Positions 25,962-35,000 of a stretch of 64,000 bases of DNA are shown piece by piece; within the stretch, counting starts at the first letter, position 1; each line of letters opens with the position of its first letter. Both the position numbers and the translations under genes were made by a program. Under the pieces are notes generated by a model that searched no databases, was not told the origin of the DNA, and saw nothing but the letters and a program-made list of their open reading frames with translations. This DNA is from CALKZN01 sp050633785 (GTDB taxonomy: Bacteria > Pseudomonadota > Gammaproteobacteria > Arenicellales > Arenicellaceae): the NCBI GenBank assembly GCA_050633785.1, contig JBOEHE010000044.1, positions 1 through 64,000 of the forward strand, written 5' to 3'.

Positions 25962-27325
25962 TGACTGCTTATAGCTATATCACTACAGCGATCAAAGATC
26001 GGATTGAGCAGCTACCGGCAACCAATATAGAGGGGTATGTGACCAAGGTAGTGGGGGCAGTCATATATGCTACCTTGGTCAATGCTCGTTTAGGAGACAT
26101 ATGTAAGGTAAAGAAAAATGTGTCTGTTGATACTCATTCCTCCAGTCAAAAGGATTTTATTTGGGCAGAAATCGTTGGCTTTAACGAATCTGAAGTTGTG
26201 CTTGCACCATTGAGCCGTATGGAAGGAATTACCCAGAAAGCAAAAGTTATTTCGACAGGCAGTTGCCACCGAATTGGAGTTGGAGACAGTTTGTTAGGAA
26301 GAGTTATTAATGGCTTGGGCGAACCGGTGGATGCTCATCAAAAAGGCATGGTAAATACCCGTGAATCCTGTTCAGTGAATGGGGAACCACCAGATCCATT
26401 AATGCGTCAGCCAATTCAAAAACAGCTTTTCGTAGGTGTCAAAGCGATTGATGGCTTGCTCAGTATTGGAGAGGGGCAGCGACTGGGTATTTTTGCTGGT
26501 GCTGGTGTAGGCAAGACCACGCTTTTGGGCGCTTTAGCCAGGCATGCGGATGTGGATGTTGTTGTGCTTGCCTTGATTGGTGAAAGGGGCCGTGAAGTCA
26601 GAGATTTTATTGACCAACAGCTAGGCGAGGATGGCATGAAAAAGGCCGTTGTTGTTGTTTCTACGGCAGATCAACCAGTGATGCAGCGAGTTCGTTCTTT
26701 ATATACCGCGACAACTGTGGCGGAATACTTTCGCGACCAAAATAAACGCGTTTTGCTCTTGGTTGATTCACTGACTCGCTTTGCCAGAGCATTGCGAGAA
26801 GTCGGTTTATCTGCGGGAGAGATTCCAGCTCGTCGTGGATATCCTCCTTCTGTATTTTCAACGCTACCGCAACTTCTGGAGCGCACAGGGCAATCTGCCA
26901 GAGGGTCTATCACGGCAGTCTATTCTGTTTTGATGGAAGGGGATGATGTCAATGAACCAGTCGCGGATGAAGCGCGTTCATTATTGGATGGGCATATTGT
27001 TTTTTCCAGAGAGTTAGCGGCGGCGGGTCACTACCCAGCGATTGATGTATTAGCAAGCACCAGTCGCATTATGAATCAAGTGGTCGATTCAAGAAGATTG
27101 AGCCTTGCTATTAAAGCACGTGGTGTGATCGCTAAATACAAAGAAATCGAACTTCTAGTCAAAATGGGAGAGTTTAAAGAAGGTGTTGATAGTGATGCGG
27201 ATGTGGCATTGGCCTGTTTCCCTCGTTTGCAGCAATGGTTGCAGCAAAACACGTTAGATAAGTGTTTTGATAACGAAGCTATACGTGAACTAGAGGGTTT
27301 GTTAGATGTTGTTACAACAGCTTAA
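25961..27325 (+). CDS. sctN: T3SS ATPase SctN, second system
   Basis: A full-length 454-aa export ATPase. N-terminal beta-barrel residues 1-95, Walker A GAGVGKT near residue 180, LIGERGREVRDF, Walker B VLLLVDSLTRFARA, and a C-terminal helical domain. It energises export with its stator SctL and stalk SctO. It differs throughout from the SctN at the window start (for example GAGVGKTT versus AAAGAGKST), so it is not a recent duplicate. The start overlaps the sctV stop and its end overlaps sctO. Confidence 0.96.
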   Translation: MTAYSYITTAIKDRIEQLPATNIEGYVTKVVGAVIYATLVNARLGDICKVKKNVSVDTHSSSQKDFIWAEIVGFNESEVVLAPLSRMEGITQKAKVISTGSCHRIGVGDSLLGRVINGLGEPVDAHQKGMVNTRESCSVNGEPPDPLMRQPIQKQLFVGVKAIDGLLSIGEGQRLGIFAGAGVGKTTLLGALARHADVDVVVLALIGERGREVRDFIDQQLGEDGMKKAVVVVSTADQPVMQRVRSLYTATTVAEYFRDQNKRVLLLVDSLTRFARALREVGLSAGEIPARRGYPPSVFSTLPQLLERTGQSARGSITAVYSVLMEGDDVNEPVADEARSLLDGHIVFSRELAAAGHYPAIDVLASTSRIMNQVVDSRRLSLAIKARGVIAKYKEIELLVKMGEFKEGVDSDADVALACFPRLQQWLQQNTLDKCFDNEAIRELEGLLDVVTTA

Positions 27326-27788
27326 AGCCATCAAAAAAATCAAAGAACTCAGGAGATATCACTGTCAGTATCGGTATCAAATATACCAAGCAAGCCTGTG
27401 CAAAATTGAGGCTGAACTGGCTTTGAATGAGGAAAAAAGACTCAATGAGATCAAACTCAGAAAAGCCTATGAAGCTAATGCTTATGGTGAACTGGAAATT
27501 ACAGGAGCGACTATTGGCAGGCTTAGTCAGATAAGAAATGAGGTGAAAAGCATGTTGTTTAATGAAAGAGCAATTGAGGCTTATCTGAAAGATCTCATTG
27601 AAATTTATGACCTTAATGAGCAGGAGTTACAAAAAATAAAAAACGAGCTTTTGATGATGGAAAAAAAACTCGAAGGAATTGATGAAATTAATGCTATTGC
27701 TATGAAAAATGTCGCAAGAACAACGGATTATCAAGTTCAGGATGATAACGATGATTTTGCGATTGCCAACTACATTAAAAACCTATGA
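27306..27788 (+). CDS. sctO: T3SS stalk protein SctO, second system
   Basis: A 160-aa charged helical hairpin (Lys/Glu/Leu-rich, for example AIKKIKELRRYHCQYRYQI) of the YscO/FliJ type. Its start lies inside the end of sctN (20-base overlap) and its stop overlaps sctQ by 4 bases, showing tight coupling. It would sit in the SctN pore and contact SctV. In YscP-type operons sctP would come next; here sctQ follows directly. Confidence 0.8.
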   Translation: MLLQQLKAIKKIKELRRYHCQYRYQIYQASLCKIEAELALNEEKRLNEIKLRKAYEANAYGELEITGATIGRLSQIRNEVKSMLFNERAIEAYLKDLIEIYDLNEQELQKIKNELLMMEKKLEGIDEINAIAMKNVARTTDYQVQDDNDDFAIANYIKNL

Positions 27789-28843
27789 ATATTGTAGCCA
27801 CCCAAGAAAATAAGACAATCTGGAAGAAATTCAAACCGGCAAAAATAGGAGGGCGTAGCTTAAGTTTGGGCAACAGTCTTTCTTCTTTGGTTTATTACCC
27901 GATCAAAGATGATGAAGGATTCTTATATCGTTTAAATCTATTGAAAGAAGTTCCAAAAAACTACGTTGCTATTAGTGTTGGTGTTGTCGTTGGTGGTTTT
28001 GGTTTTTCCATACACTTAGATCGGGGGGCAGCGGATGTTTTGTTGAAAGAAATGATTCCTGAGCAGTTTATATCGAATGTTCCCACACTATTGTTTAAGG
28101 CTCTTTTTTTCAAACGATTTAATCAAGTATTTAAGTCCATTGAGTCTGAGTTTGCTTATGAAATTAAAGTTGTCAGTTTTACGGTTTCAGATGGAAAGAA
28201 AAGGGTCAGAAAAGGTGGTTTTTGTTGGGATGTTTTGCACCAGGGAACAATGAAAGGAGAGTTGTGGGTTTCATCGAAGAAAGTGAGTGGCACGTTTTTG
28301 GAGAAATTTTTTTTCACTATAACGAACGATTTTTCTCCTCCTTTTTTTGACCAGTTGCCAGTTCTTCTATCGATTGTTTTAGGGCATTTGCGGTTTACCA
28401 GAAAGGAATTTTTAGAGGTTGAGGAAGGGGATGTTTTGATACTGGATAAACACAGTGTGCAAGACAAAGCGCTGTTGTTGGGAAAGTTGAATATTTCTCC
28501 AGGTTTTCAGGCTGCAGTGAGCATTGATGAAAAGCAAGTGGTTGTTAAACAAACATTGGAGAGAATAGTGAATAAACCATCAAAAAACAATGAAGGAAAA
28601 ATAAACCTTGAAGACGTTGAACTTGATATTACGTTTGAATATGCAAAAAGCTGTATCAGTTTTTCTGAATTAAAAAAAGTCGGTCCTGGATACGTGATTA
28701 CGTTGGATAGAGAGGCTGCTGAAACTATTGATATATTGGCAAATGGAAGGTGTGTTGGTGTTGGGGAAATAGTGCAGGTGGGTAGTCGCACTGGCATTAG
28801 GGTCCTGGAGTTATATGAAGGAGAACACGATGGAAGTCGCTAA
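27785..28843 (+). CDS. sctQ: T3SS sorting-platform/C-ring protein SctQ
   Basis: A 352-aa protein of the YscQ/SpaO/FliN family. The C-terminal SpoA domain is clear (about residues 275-345: GYVITLDREAAETIDILANG, VGVGEIVQVGSR). A first, weaker SpoA-like segment lies near residues 195-250. The N-terminal 180 residues are variable. Many SctQ genes have an internal start giving a free C-terminal SpoA fragment; none with a strong ribosome site was identified here. It overlaps the start of sctR by 14 bases. Confidence 0.85.
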   Translation: MNIVATQENKTIWKKFKPAKIGGRSLSLGNSLSSLVYYPIKDDEGFLYRLNLLKEVPKNYVAISVGVVVGGFGFSIHLDRGAADVLLKEMIPEQFISNVPTLLFKALFFKRFNQVFKSIESEFAYEIKVVSFTVSDGKKRVRKGGFCWDVLHQGTMKGELWVSSKKVSGTFLEKFFFTITNDFSPPFFDQLPVLLSIVLGHLRFTRKEFLEVEEGDVLILDKHSVQDKALLLGKLNISPGFQAAVSIDEKQVVVKQTLERIVNKPSKNNEGKINLEDVELDITFEYAKSCISFSELKKVGPGYVITLDREAAETIDILANGRCVGVGEIVQVGSRTGIRVLELYEGEHDGSR

Positions 28844-29495
28844 TAATTTGCCCGGCTTACCTGTATTTGTCGTCATCCTGTTTATTGTTGGTTTTGCTGG
28901 TGTGATGTTAATTGTGATGACCTCTTTTTTAAAACTGGTGGTTGTTCTGCATTTGGTGAAAAGCGCCCTTGGGTTGCATGAAGTTCCTCCTAATATGGCT
29001 ATTAACGCTCTGGCATTGTTATTGACGCTTTATGTTATGTCACCCGTTGGAATGGATGTCTACCAAAACTTTAAATCCTATAATGTCGATATTTATGACT
29101 TGAAAAACCCTGAGGTAGCGACTGCGGCGATTAATAGTATAGAGCCATTGAAAGTGTTTATGAAAAAACACTCAAGCCAGGAAGAGGTGAGCTTTTTTTA
29201 CAACTCAGCCAAGAAAATGTGGTCTGAGAAGCAAGTTGAAAACCTGAGTGAAGATCATTTTTTAATTCTAATTCCCTCGTTTGCGACCAGTCAGTTAAAA
29301 AGTGCCTTTGAAGTGGGTTTTATGATTTACCTGCCGTTTATTATTATTGATTTGATTATTTCCAATATCTTGCTGGCGCTAGGCATGATTATGGTGTCAC
29401 CGATTGTTATATCCCTGCCGTTTAAATTATTGTTGTTTGTGATGGTCGATGGATGGAGCCGGCTATTGCACGGTCTAGTCTTGAGTTATCAATAG
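28830..29495 (+). CDS. sctR: T3SS export gate protein SctR
   Basis: A 221-aa FliP/YscR-family membrane protein, part of the SctRST pore complex. The ATG at 28830 with AGGAG seven bases upstream is preferred to an ATG at 28815. Diagnostic segments: MTSFLKLVVVLHLVKSALG, LHEVPPNMAINALALLLTLY and FEVGFMIYLPFIIIDLI. About four membrane segments are visible. Confidence 0.96.
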   Translation: MEVANNLPGLPVFVVILFIVGFAGVMLIVMTSFLKLVVVLHLVKSALGLHEVPPNMAINALALLLTLYVMSPVGMDVYQNFKSYNVDIYDLKNPEVATAAINSIEPLKVFMKKHSSQEEVSFFYNSAKKMWSEKQVENLSEDHFLILIPSFATSQLKSAFEVGFMIYLPFIIIDLIISNILLALGMIMVSPIVISLPFKLLLFVMVDGWSRLLHGLVLSYQ

Positions 29496-29504
29496 GCGGC
29501 GGCT

Positions 29505-29774
29505 ATGGAATCCAGTGAATTATTGTATTTGACATCTCAGGCATTGATTCTGGTGTTGATGTTGTCCATGCCTGTGGTTGCCGTGGGAGCTTTGGTGGGT
29601 TTGTTAGTTGGTTTGTTTCAAGGCTTAACTCAGATTCAGGATCAAACGATCTCTTTTGCATTGAGATTGACGGCCAGTGTTGTCGTACTATTGTTGACCG
29701 CACGTTGGTTAGGTGTCGAGTTATTAAATTTTGCGGTTAACCAATTCGAGAAAATCAGTCATATGGCTTTCTAA
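29505..29774 (+). CDS. sctS: T3SS export gate protein SctS
   Basis: An 89-aa FliQ/YscS-family protein with two membrane helices. LVGLFQGLTQIQDQTISFAL is the conserved loop that seals the export pore. It lies 9 bases after sctR and 12 bases before sctT. Confidence 0.95.
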   Translation: MESSELLYLTSQALILVLMLSMPVVAVGALVGLLVGLFQGLTQIQDQTISFALRLTASVVVLLLTARWLGVELLNFAVNQFEKISHMAF

Positions 29775-29786
29775 AGAGAGGCAATT

Positions 29787-30572
29787 ATGGAAATGTTTTC
29801 AGACCTGCAACGACTGGTCGTAACGATAGCGATCGCTTCGCCAAGATTGTTAATGGTTTTGTGGATGTTGCCGTTTCTGACGGAAAGTGTGCTGCAAGGC
29901 ACTTTTCGTAATGTTTTTGGTTTTTCCTTAGTGGTCTTCACCTATCCAGGTATTTATTTGCAGTTGCCTGCAGGAGGATTGGAAGTATTGCCGATGTTAG
30001 CCATCGTATTTAAGGAGGTATTTATTGGAGCTATTATTGGTTTTGTGGCAGCTTCTGCTTTTTGGGTTGCTGCTTCTGTAGGGTTCTTGATTGATTTGCA
30101 GCGAGGGGCTTTTGTAGCGACTTTGTTTACCGCGGTTTTTCGTGGTCAGGTATCGCCATTGGGCAGCTTACTTTTGCAGACTTTGACAGTCTTGTTTTTT
30201 ATAAGTGGTGGTTTTTTGATATTGCTCAACGCCGTTTATAGCAGCTATGATTTTTGGCCGATCCTGGACTTTTTTCCAAATATTAACTCTAAATTACTCA
30301 TCTACATCATCGAACAGTTTCAACTCATTGCGTATTTGTCGATTTTTTTGGCAATGCCAATATTGATACTTATGTTTTTGATTGATTTGATCATGGGGTT
30401 TATCAACCGCTTTGTGCCACAATTGCAGGTTTTTTTCCTATCTCTACCAATTAAAGGCGCATTGGCCATTTTCATCTTAATTCTCTACATGAATGGGTTT
30501 GGAAATTATTTTGAAGAGTACTTTCGGCAAACGGATCTTGTTGTTCAGAAATTGAGTAAGGTGTTGGAATGA
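29787..30572 (+). CDS. sctT: T3SS export gate protein SctT
   Basis: A 261-aa FliR/YscT-family membrane protein with about six hydrophobic segments. Seen are ASPRLLMVLWMLPFL, the KEVFIGAIIGFVAASAFW segment and DLQRGAFVATLF, all typical. AGAGAGG precedes the start and its end overlaps sctU by 4 bases. Confidence 0.94.
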   Translation: MEMFSDLQRLVVTIAIASPRLLMVLWMLPFLTESVLQGTFRNVFGFSLVVFTYPGIYLQLPAGGLEVLPMLAIVFKEVFIGAIIGFVAASAFWVAASVGFLIDLQRGAFVATLFTAVFRGQVSPLGSLLLQTLTVLFFISGGFLILLNAVYSSYDFWPILDFFPNINSKLLIYIIEQFQLIAYLSIFLAMPILILMFLIDLIMGFINRFVPQLQVFFLSLPIKGALAIFILILYMNGFGNYFEEYFRQTDLVVQKLSKVLE

Positions 30573-31615
30573 GCGATCAGGATAAAAGTCGTAAGACGGA
30601 GAAACCAACTCAACATAAGTTACAAGAACTGCGCAAAAAGGGGCAAGTCGCTAAAAGTAAAGATGTCGCCAGTGTTGCGGGTCTTATTACAGTGTTGGTT
30701 TATTTTGGATTGTTCGCTGAATATATCTACAGTCTTTTACATGACTTTTATGTAAACGTATTTTCGCTGGTGGATAAAAGCTTTTCCTACGCTTTTTCGC
30801 AACTACTGGATCACGCTATAACGGTATTTATATTAATCTGTCTGCCGATTGTCATCTTGTCGATGTTTACTTCGATTATTGGCAATCTTATTCAATTCGG
30901 TTTTTTGGTCTCGGCCGATCCTATTATTCCTAAATTTGAGCGTATTAATCCGGTAAAAGGTTTTCAGCGAATTTTTAACATTAAAAATCTGATGGAGACG
31001 ATTAAAGCGATCATAAAGATAGTGTTTATTGCTTTTTTGGCTTACTTTATTTTTCGTTATTATGTTCCTTACCTGTTAAAAATTGTTCATTGCAATCTGG
31101 AATGTGGGATTGCTTTAGGGGTTGACCTGATTTTCTTTGCTTGCGCTGTATTGATTCTCATGTTCGTTGTGATGGCCATTTTTGATCATTGGTTTCAGAA
31201 TAAGCAATATATAAAGGACAATATGATGACTCGTGATGAATTAAAAAGAGATAAAAAATCAACCGACGGAGATCCTTTGATCAAGCAAAGGAGGCAACAA
31301 CTTTCTTGGGAAAACGTCGCTTCTGATGTCAATAAAACCATTGATGAAGCCTTATTGATGTTTATGTCAAAAGATCGGCGAAAAGTTTTACTGTTGAAAT
31401 ATATTCCTAACGAGACTCCTTTGCCGATTATTACGCTTAAAGAGAGAGGTGCTAATTGTCAGCGCGTTATAGACTTGGCGAACCTAAAAGGTAAACCGGC
31501 GTATATAGACGACAGTGTTTTTATGTCGCTATGGGAAAACGGTAAATTGGATAATTATATTCCTGAAGATAAAATAGATGCGATTGCGCCTTTTGTTGGG
31601 CATGCATTGCCTTGA
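30569..31615 (+). CDS. sctU: T3SS switch protein SctU lacking the NPTH cleavage motif
   Basis: A 348-aa FlhB/YscU-family protein. The N-terminal signature KTEKPTQHKLQELRKKGQVA and four membrane segments (about residues 28-210) are normal. In the cytoplasmic domain the family self-cleaves at Asn-Pro in NPTH to allow the switch of export substrates. Aligned through the conserved ETPLP (residues about 282-286), the equivalent positions here read KDRR (residues 268-271, nt 31370-31381), and no NPTH occurs anywhere in the protein. It should therefore not self-cleave. Last gene of the export core. Confidence 0.93.
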   Translation: MSDQDKSRKTEKPTQHKLQELRKKGQVAKSKDVASVAGLITVLVYFGLFAEYIYSLLHDFYVNVFSLVDKSFSYAFSQLLDHAITVFILICLPIVILSMFTSIIGNLIQFGFLVSADPIIPKFERINPVKGFQRIFNIKNLMETIKAIIKIVFIAFLAYFIFRYYVPYLLKIVHCNLECGIALGVDLIFFACAVLILMFVVMAIFDHWFQNKQYIKDNMMTRDELKRDKKSTDGDPLIKQRRQQLSWENVASDVNKTIDEALLMFMSKDRRKVLLLKYIPNETPLPIITLKERGANCQRVIDLANLKGKPAYIDDSVFMSLWENGKLDNYIPEDKIDAIAPFVGHALP

Positions 31616-32096
31616 GTAACCTGTCGTCAAAAGAGTTACTGTCTGGATATAAGGCCGCGTTTAAAAGGGAAGTTTGAGCCAGTTAAAACAGACTGTGTGA
31701 AATTTCAGTCACTGTATCACCTTTGGTGTTCTAGAAAATGCATTTTTAATCGCTTGTGGTTACGCAAATGTAAACGAAAGTAATATGTCTATTGTGACGC
31801 CTCTTTGGCAGTATAAATAATGATCAAAGGTGTATGAAAAAGGCGCAACGGTATTAGACATATAGTGATTTTTGCCGTTGTTTCTTAAATGTTATCGAGC
31901 CTTTGAATGTTGGGTAGGCGATTACTGGGTAAGTAATACTTGAGTAGCTCTCTGATAATGATTTGTCTTTATTGCTTGGTTGAAATCAAGTGTGTACGCC
32001 AAGGGTAAATTAATCTGGACGTTCATTTTAAAAGCTAAAGCTCTTAAATTTGCCCTTATGTAATCCATGAATATACAGTAAATTTGGAGAGTCTCT
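31616..32096. other. Interval before the giant gene
   Basis: 481 bases between sctU and the giant ORF, with no convincing ORF and no clear terminator. The last 20 bases hold the giant gene's ribosome site (GGAGA nine bases before GTG). The interval is long enough for a separate promoter, so the giant gene may be regulated apart from the export core. Confidence 0.4.
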
Positions 32097-35000
32097 GTGT
32101 CTTATACGATCAATAAAACAGATAATAGTAAAGCCATACCGTCGGTAAAAGCGCCAGAGGTGGCAACAGTGACTCCGAGTGCGAAGACCAGGCAAGCGGG
32201 TGAGCATTTCTCCAATTTAGTGGCATTGGCCAGAAAAGAACAGCAGGGTGGGGTTATACCATCACCGGCTAAATCAGAATCAACCACGAAGGCGGGTGAG
32301 CAATTTTCTGATTTAGTGGCATTGTCTAAAAATGAACCAAAGGGATCGGTTACTCCAGAAAAGCAGGCACTTGCGTCTGTGGTCGATGAAACTCAGAAGG
32401 TATTAGTCCCTCTGGCACAGGATAAGACAGCTTTCGATAATATGCTTAAACAGTCTTTTGGCGATCAATTTGATGCGGGTAAGGCAGAAGCTTTGCGTCA
32501 GCAGATATTAAAAGGTGATTTTAGCTGGGCACCAAAAGTACAGTTACTTGATTCTAATCAGCTGGGCGATACCTCGGGCATGCAACAGCCAGGTCAAGGT
32601 TTTGGTGCATATTCTAAATCCAATGATACGATTTATCTCGACCGTGAACTGGTGAACAGCGATGCAGCACAAGCGAAGGGGGTATTATTGGAAGAAATGG
32701 GTCATGCAATTGATGCTCGTATTAATACAACAGATGCCAAAGGTGACGAAGGTGAGATCTTTGCTAAATTAGCCAGCGGAGAAAAAATTAGCGCTGACCA
32801 AATGCAGGCGTTAAAAAGCGAAAATGATAAAGGCATTCTAAAAATTGATGGTAAAGAGGTTGAGGTAGAGTATTTTTATAAATCGCCCCGAGCCATAGAA
32901 GGACCTGTTAGACGACGATCTAGGCGCTTTGGTCTGCCGACTCATTTTCCTCGAAGAACTAGGAGGTTTGGTCTGCCGGCTAGCTTTCCCAGTAGAACTA
33001 AGAGGCCTAAGCGTAAGCCCGTGGTGTATGGTCCTCCTGCGCCTAAGCCTATACCAAAGCCCAGACGTAAGCCCGTTGTTTATGGACCTCCTGCGCCTAA
33101 ACCTGCACCAAAACCAATGCCTACTGTTTTTAATCCTTCGACGCCTTTCGTTTTTGGGGCACCTGCGATTCAGTCTAGGCCATCTGTTTTTGGGTTTCCT
33201 GCACTGACTAAGCCGACCACTAGGACGTCTGCGTCACCATCGAGAGATCCTAATACCTACAGGGCTGCTGGCCATGATCCAGCAGAAGCGAATAACCCAT
33301 TTTCTCGGGTTAACCCGCGTAACCCAAGTGGGCCATTAATGCAGGGTCCATTCAGGACCGACTACGAACCGACAGTGTCTAAGCCGATTTTTGGCCCTCC
33401 TGCGCCAAGTAAGCCAAAACCGCCGATTGTTGCAGATAATCAAGAGATAGCCATAACGGATAAATTGGTTTACACGACTCATGATGGTACCCCTCAATAC
33501 AGTATGGAGATTACTGTTGGTGGTGAGACGTTAACAGTCGATAGAAGAACGGCAAACAATATTCGCAGACGCGCCAGTAATGAGGATATTACAATACAAC
33601 AGCGGTCTGTTGTCCCTTCTCCAATTTTTGGGCCTGCTAACCCTTATCAGAGGCCAGCTAGTCCTTTCCAGAGTCCTCTATTCTGGCGACCCCCTTTGCA
33701 GAGACCTATTTCCCCTTTCCCTAGCCAACCTGCTAGTGATTTACGGACCGTCATCAAGGTCGGTGATGATGAGATTCATCTTGATGCTGAATCCATTGAA
33801 CGCATTAATGACGGTGATCTGACGCCTATTGCTGAAAAGTTGTATATTCCTAGTCAGTTAGAACGGGAAGACCCGGCGACTTATGAGTTTGGGGAAAAGC
33901 TAATTGGCCCTGAGGCTATGGACCCGGATTTGGATGCTATGACACCGATGGATCGTCAGTTCTATGAAAACGATGTTATGTCCTACATTATGTTTCGGCA
34001 TTCTGGAATTAAGGATATCCGCATAGAGGAAACGCAGCGAACTCCGGTTCAGCCGTTTATGCAATCTCCGTCTACGCAGTCGCCATTTATGCAACCTCCG
34101 TTTGCGTCGCCTTTTCCGCCGAAGAAGCCTGCTATATCACCGTATGTTGCTGCTCCCCCTCCCAAAACAGCGGCAACAACAGACATGAAGGTCACTTATG
34201 GTACTAACAATGAGTCAATCGCGTTAGATAGTGCAACAGTAGAGCAGATTTTTGACGAAAGAGAAGCGAGGGGAGAAGACTCTATTGGTGGTGCTGAGAT
34301 GGTGGCAACGCTTAAAGCAGTACTGCCGGTAGAAGAGCTTCGCGCGGACAAAGAGTTTCAGGTAGCGCTGGGTGAGTCTATGGATAATCGGACTACCTAC
34401 ACAAGAGAGAAAATGGAACAGCAGATAGCTGCTGGCGATAAAGAGGGCGCTGTTCAAACGTTGGTGCACAGTGGGCGGTATGTCTATGGTGAGTCGGAAC
34501 GTTTGTGGCAAACAGTGGGTGCTCCTTTATTAATAACAGAAGGAGACCCCGTTGACGGTAGGATGCCAAATGTTATCAGCATAGGTGCTCCCACAGAAGG
34601 AGGTCCTGTTGATGGAGAGATGCCGAGGTGGATTACCGTAGCTGAGGGTCCTCCTGTGCCACAAGATGGCAGCCTTGATGGGGAGTTGCCGACCTTTGAG
34701 ATGTATATGAAGGAATATGAAATATACCACGCAGCGTCGATAGCAGAAGAGTTGGAAGCTGATGCTATGTCTAAGGTTGATGATCCTTTTGTTTTCGATA
34801 CAACGACCTATGCGCTTCATGAGCGCTGGGGTACAGATGCTGGCGGCGGTAAGGGTGCCTCATCTATTGAAAAGGGTATTGCCAGTCAAGGTGGGCCACT
34901 TACTGCGTTATTACAGAAGGAAGATATTCGAATTAAAAGAACAGCTGACGGTGATATTGCCGTGAGTCAGGGGGGTCGTAAAGTCAGCTTAAACAGTGAA

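Noticed and set aside
31740..31830. Possible sigma-54 promoter before the giant gene
   Set aside because: TTTGGCAGTATAAATAATG has a TGGCA but no GC element at the required -12 spacing.
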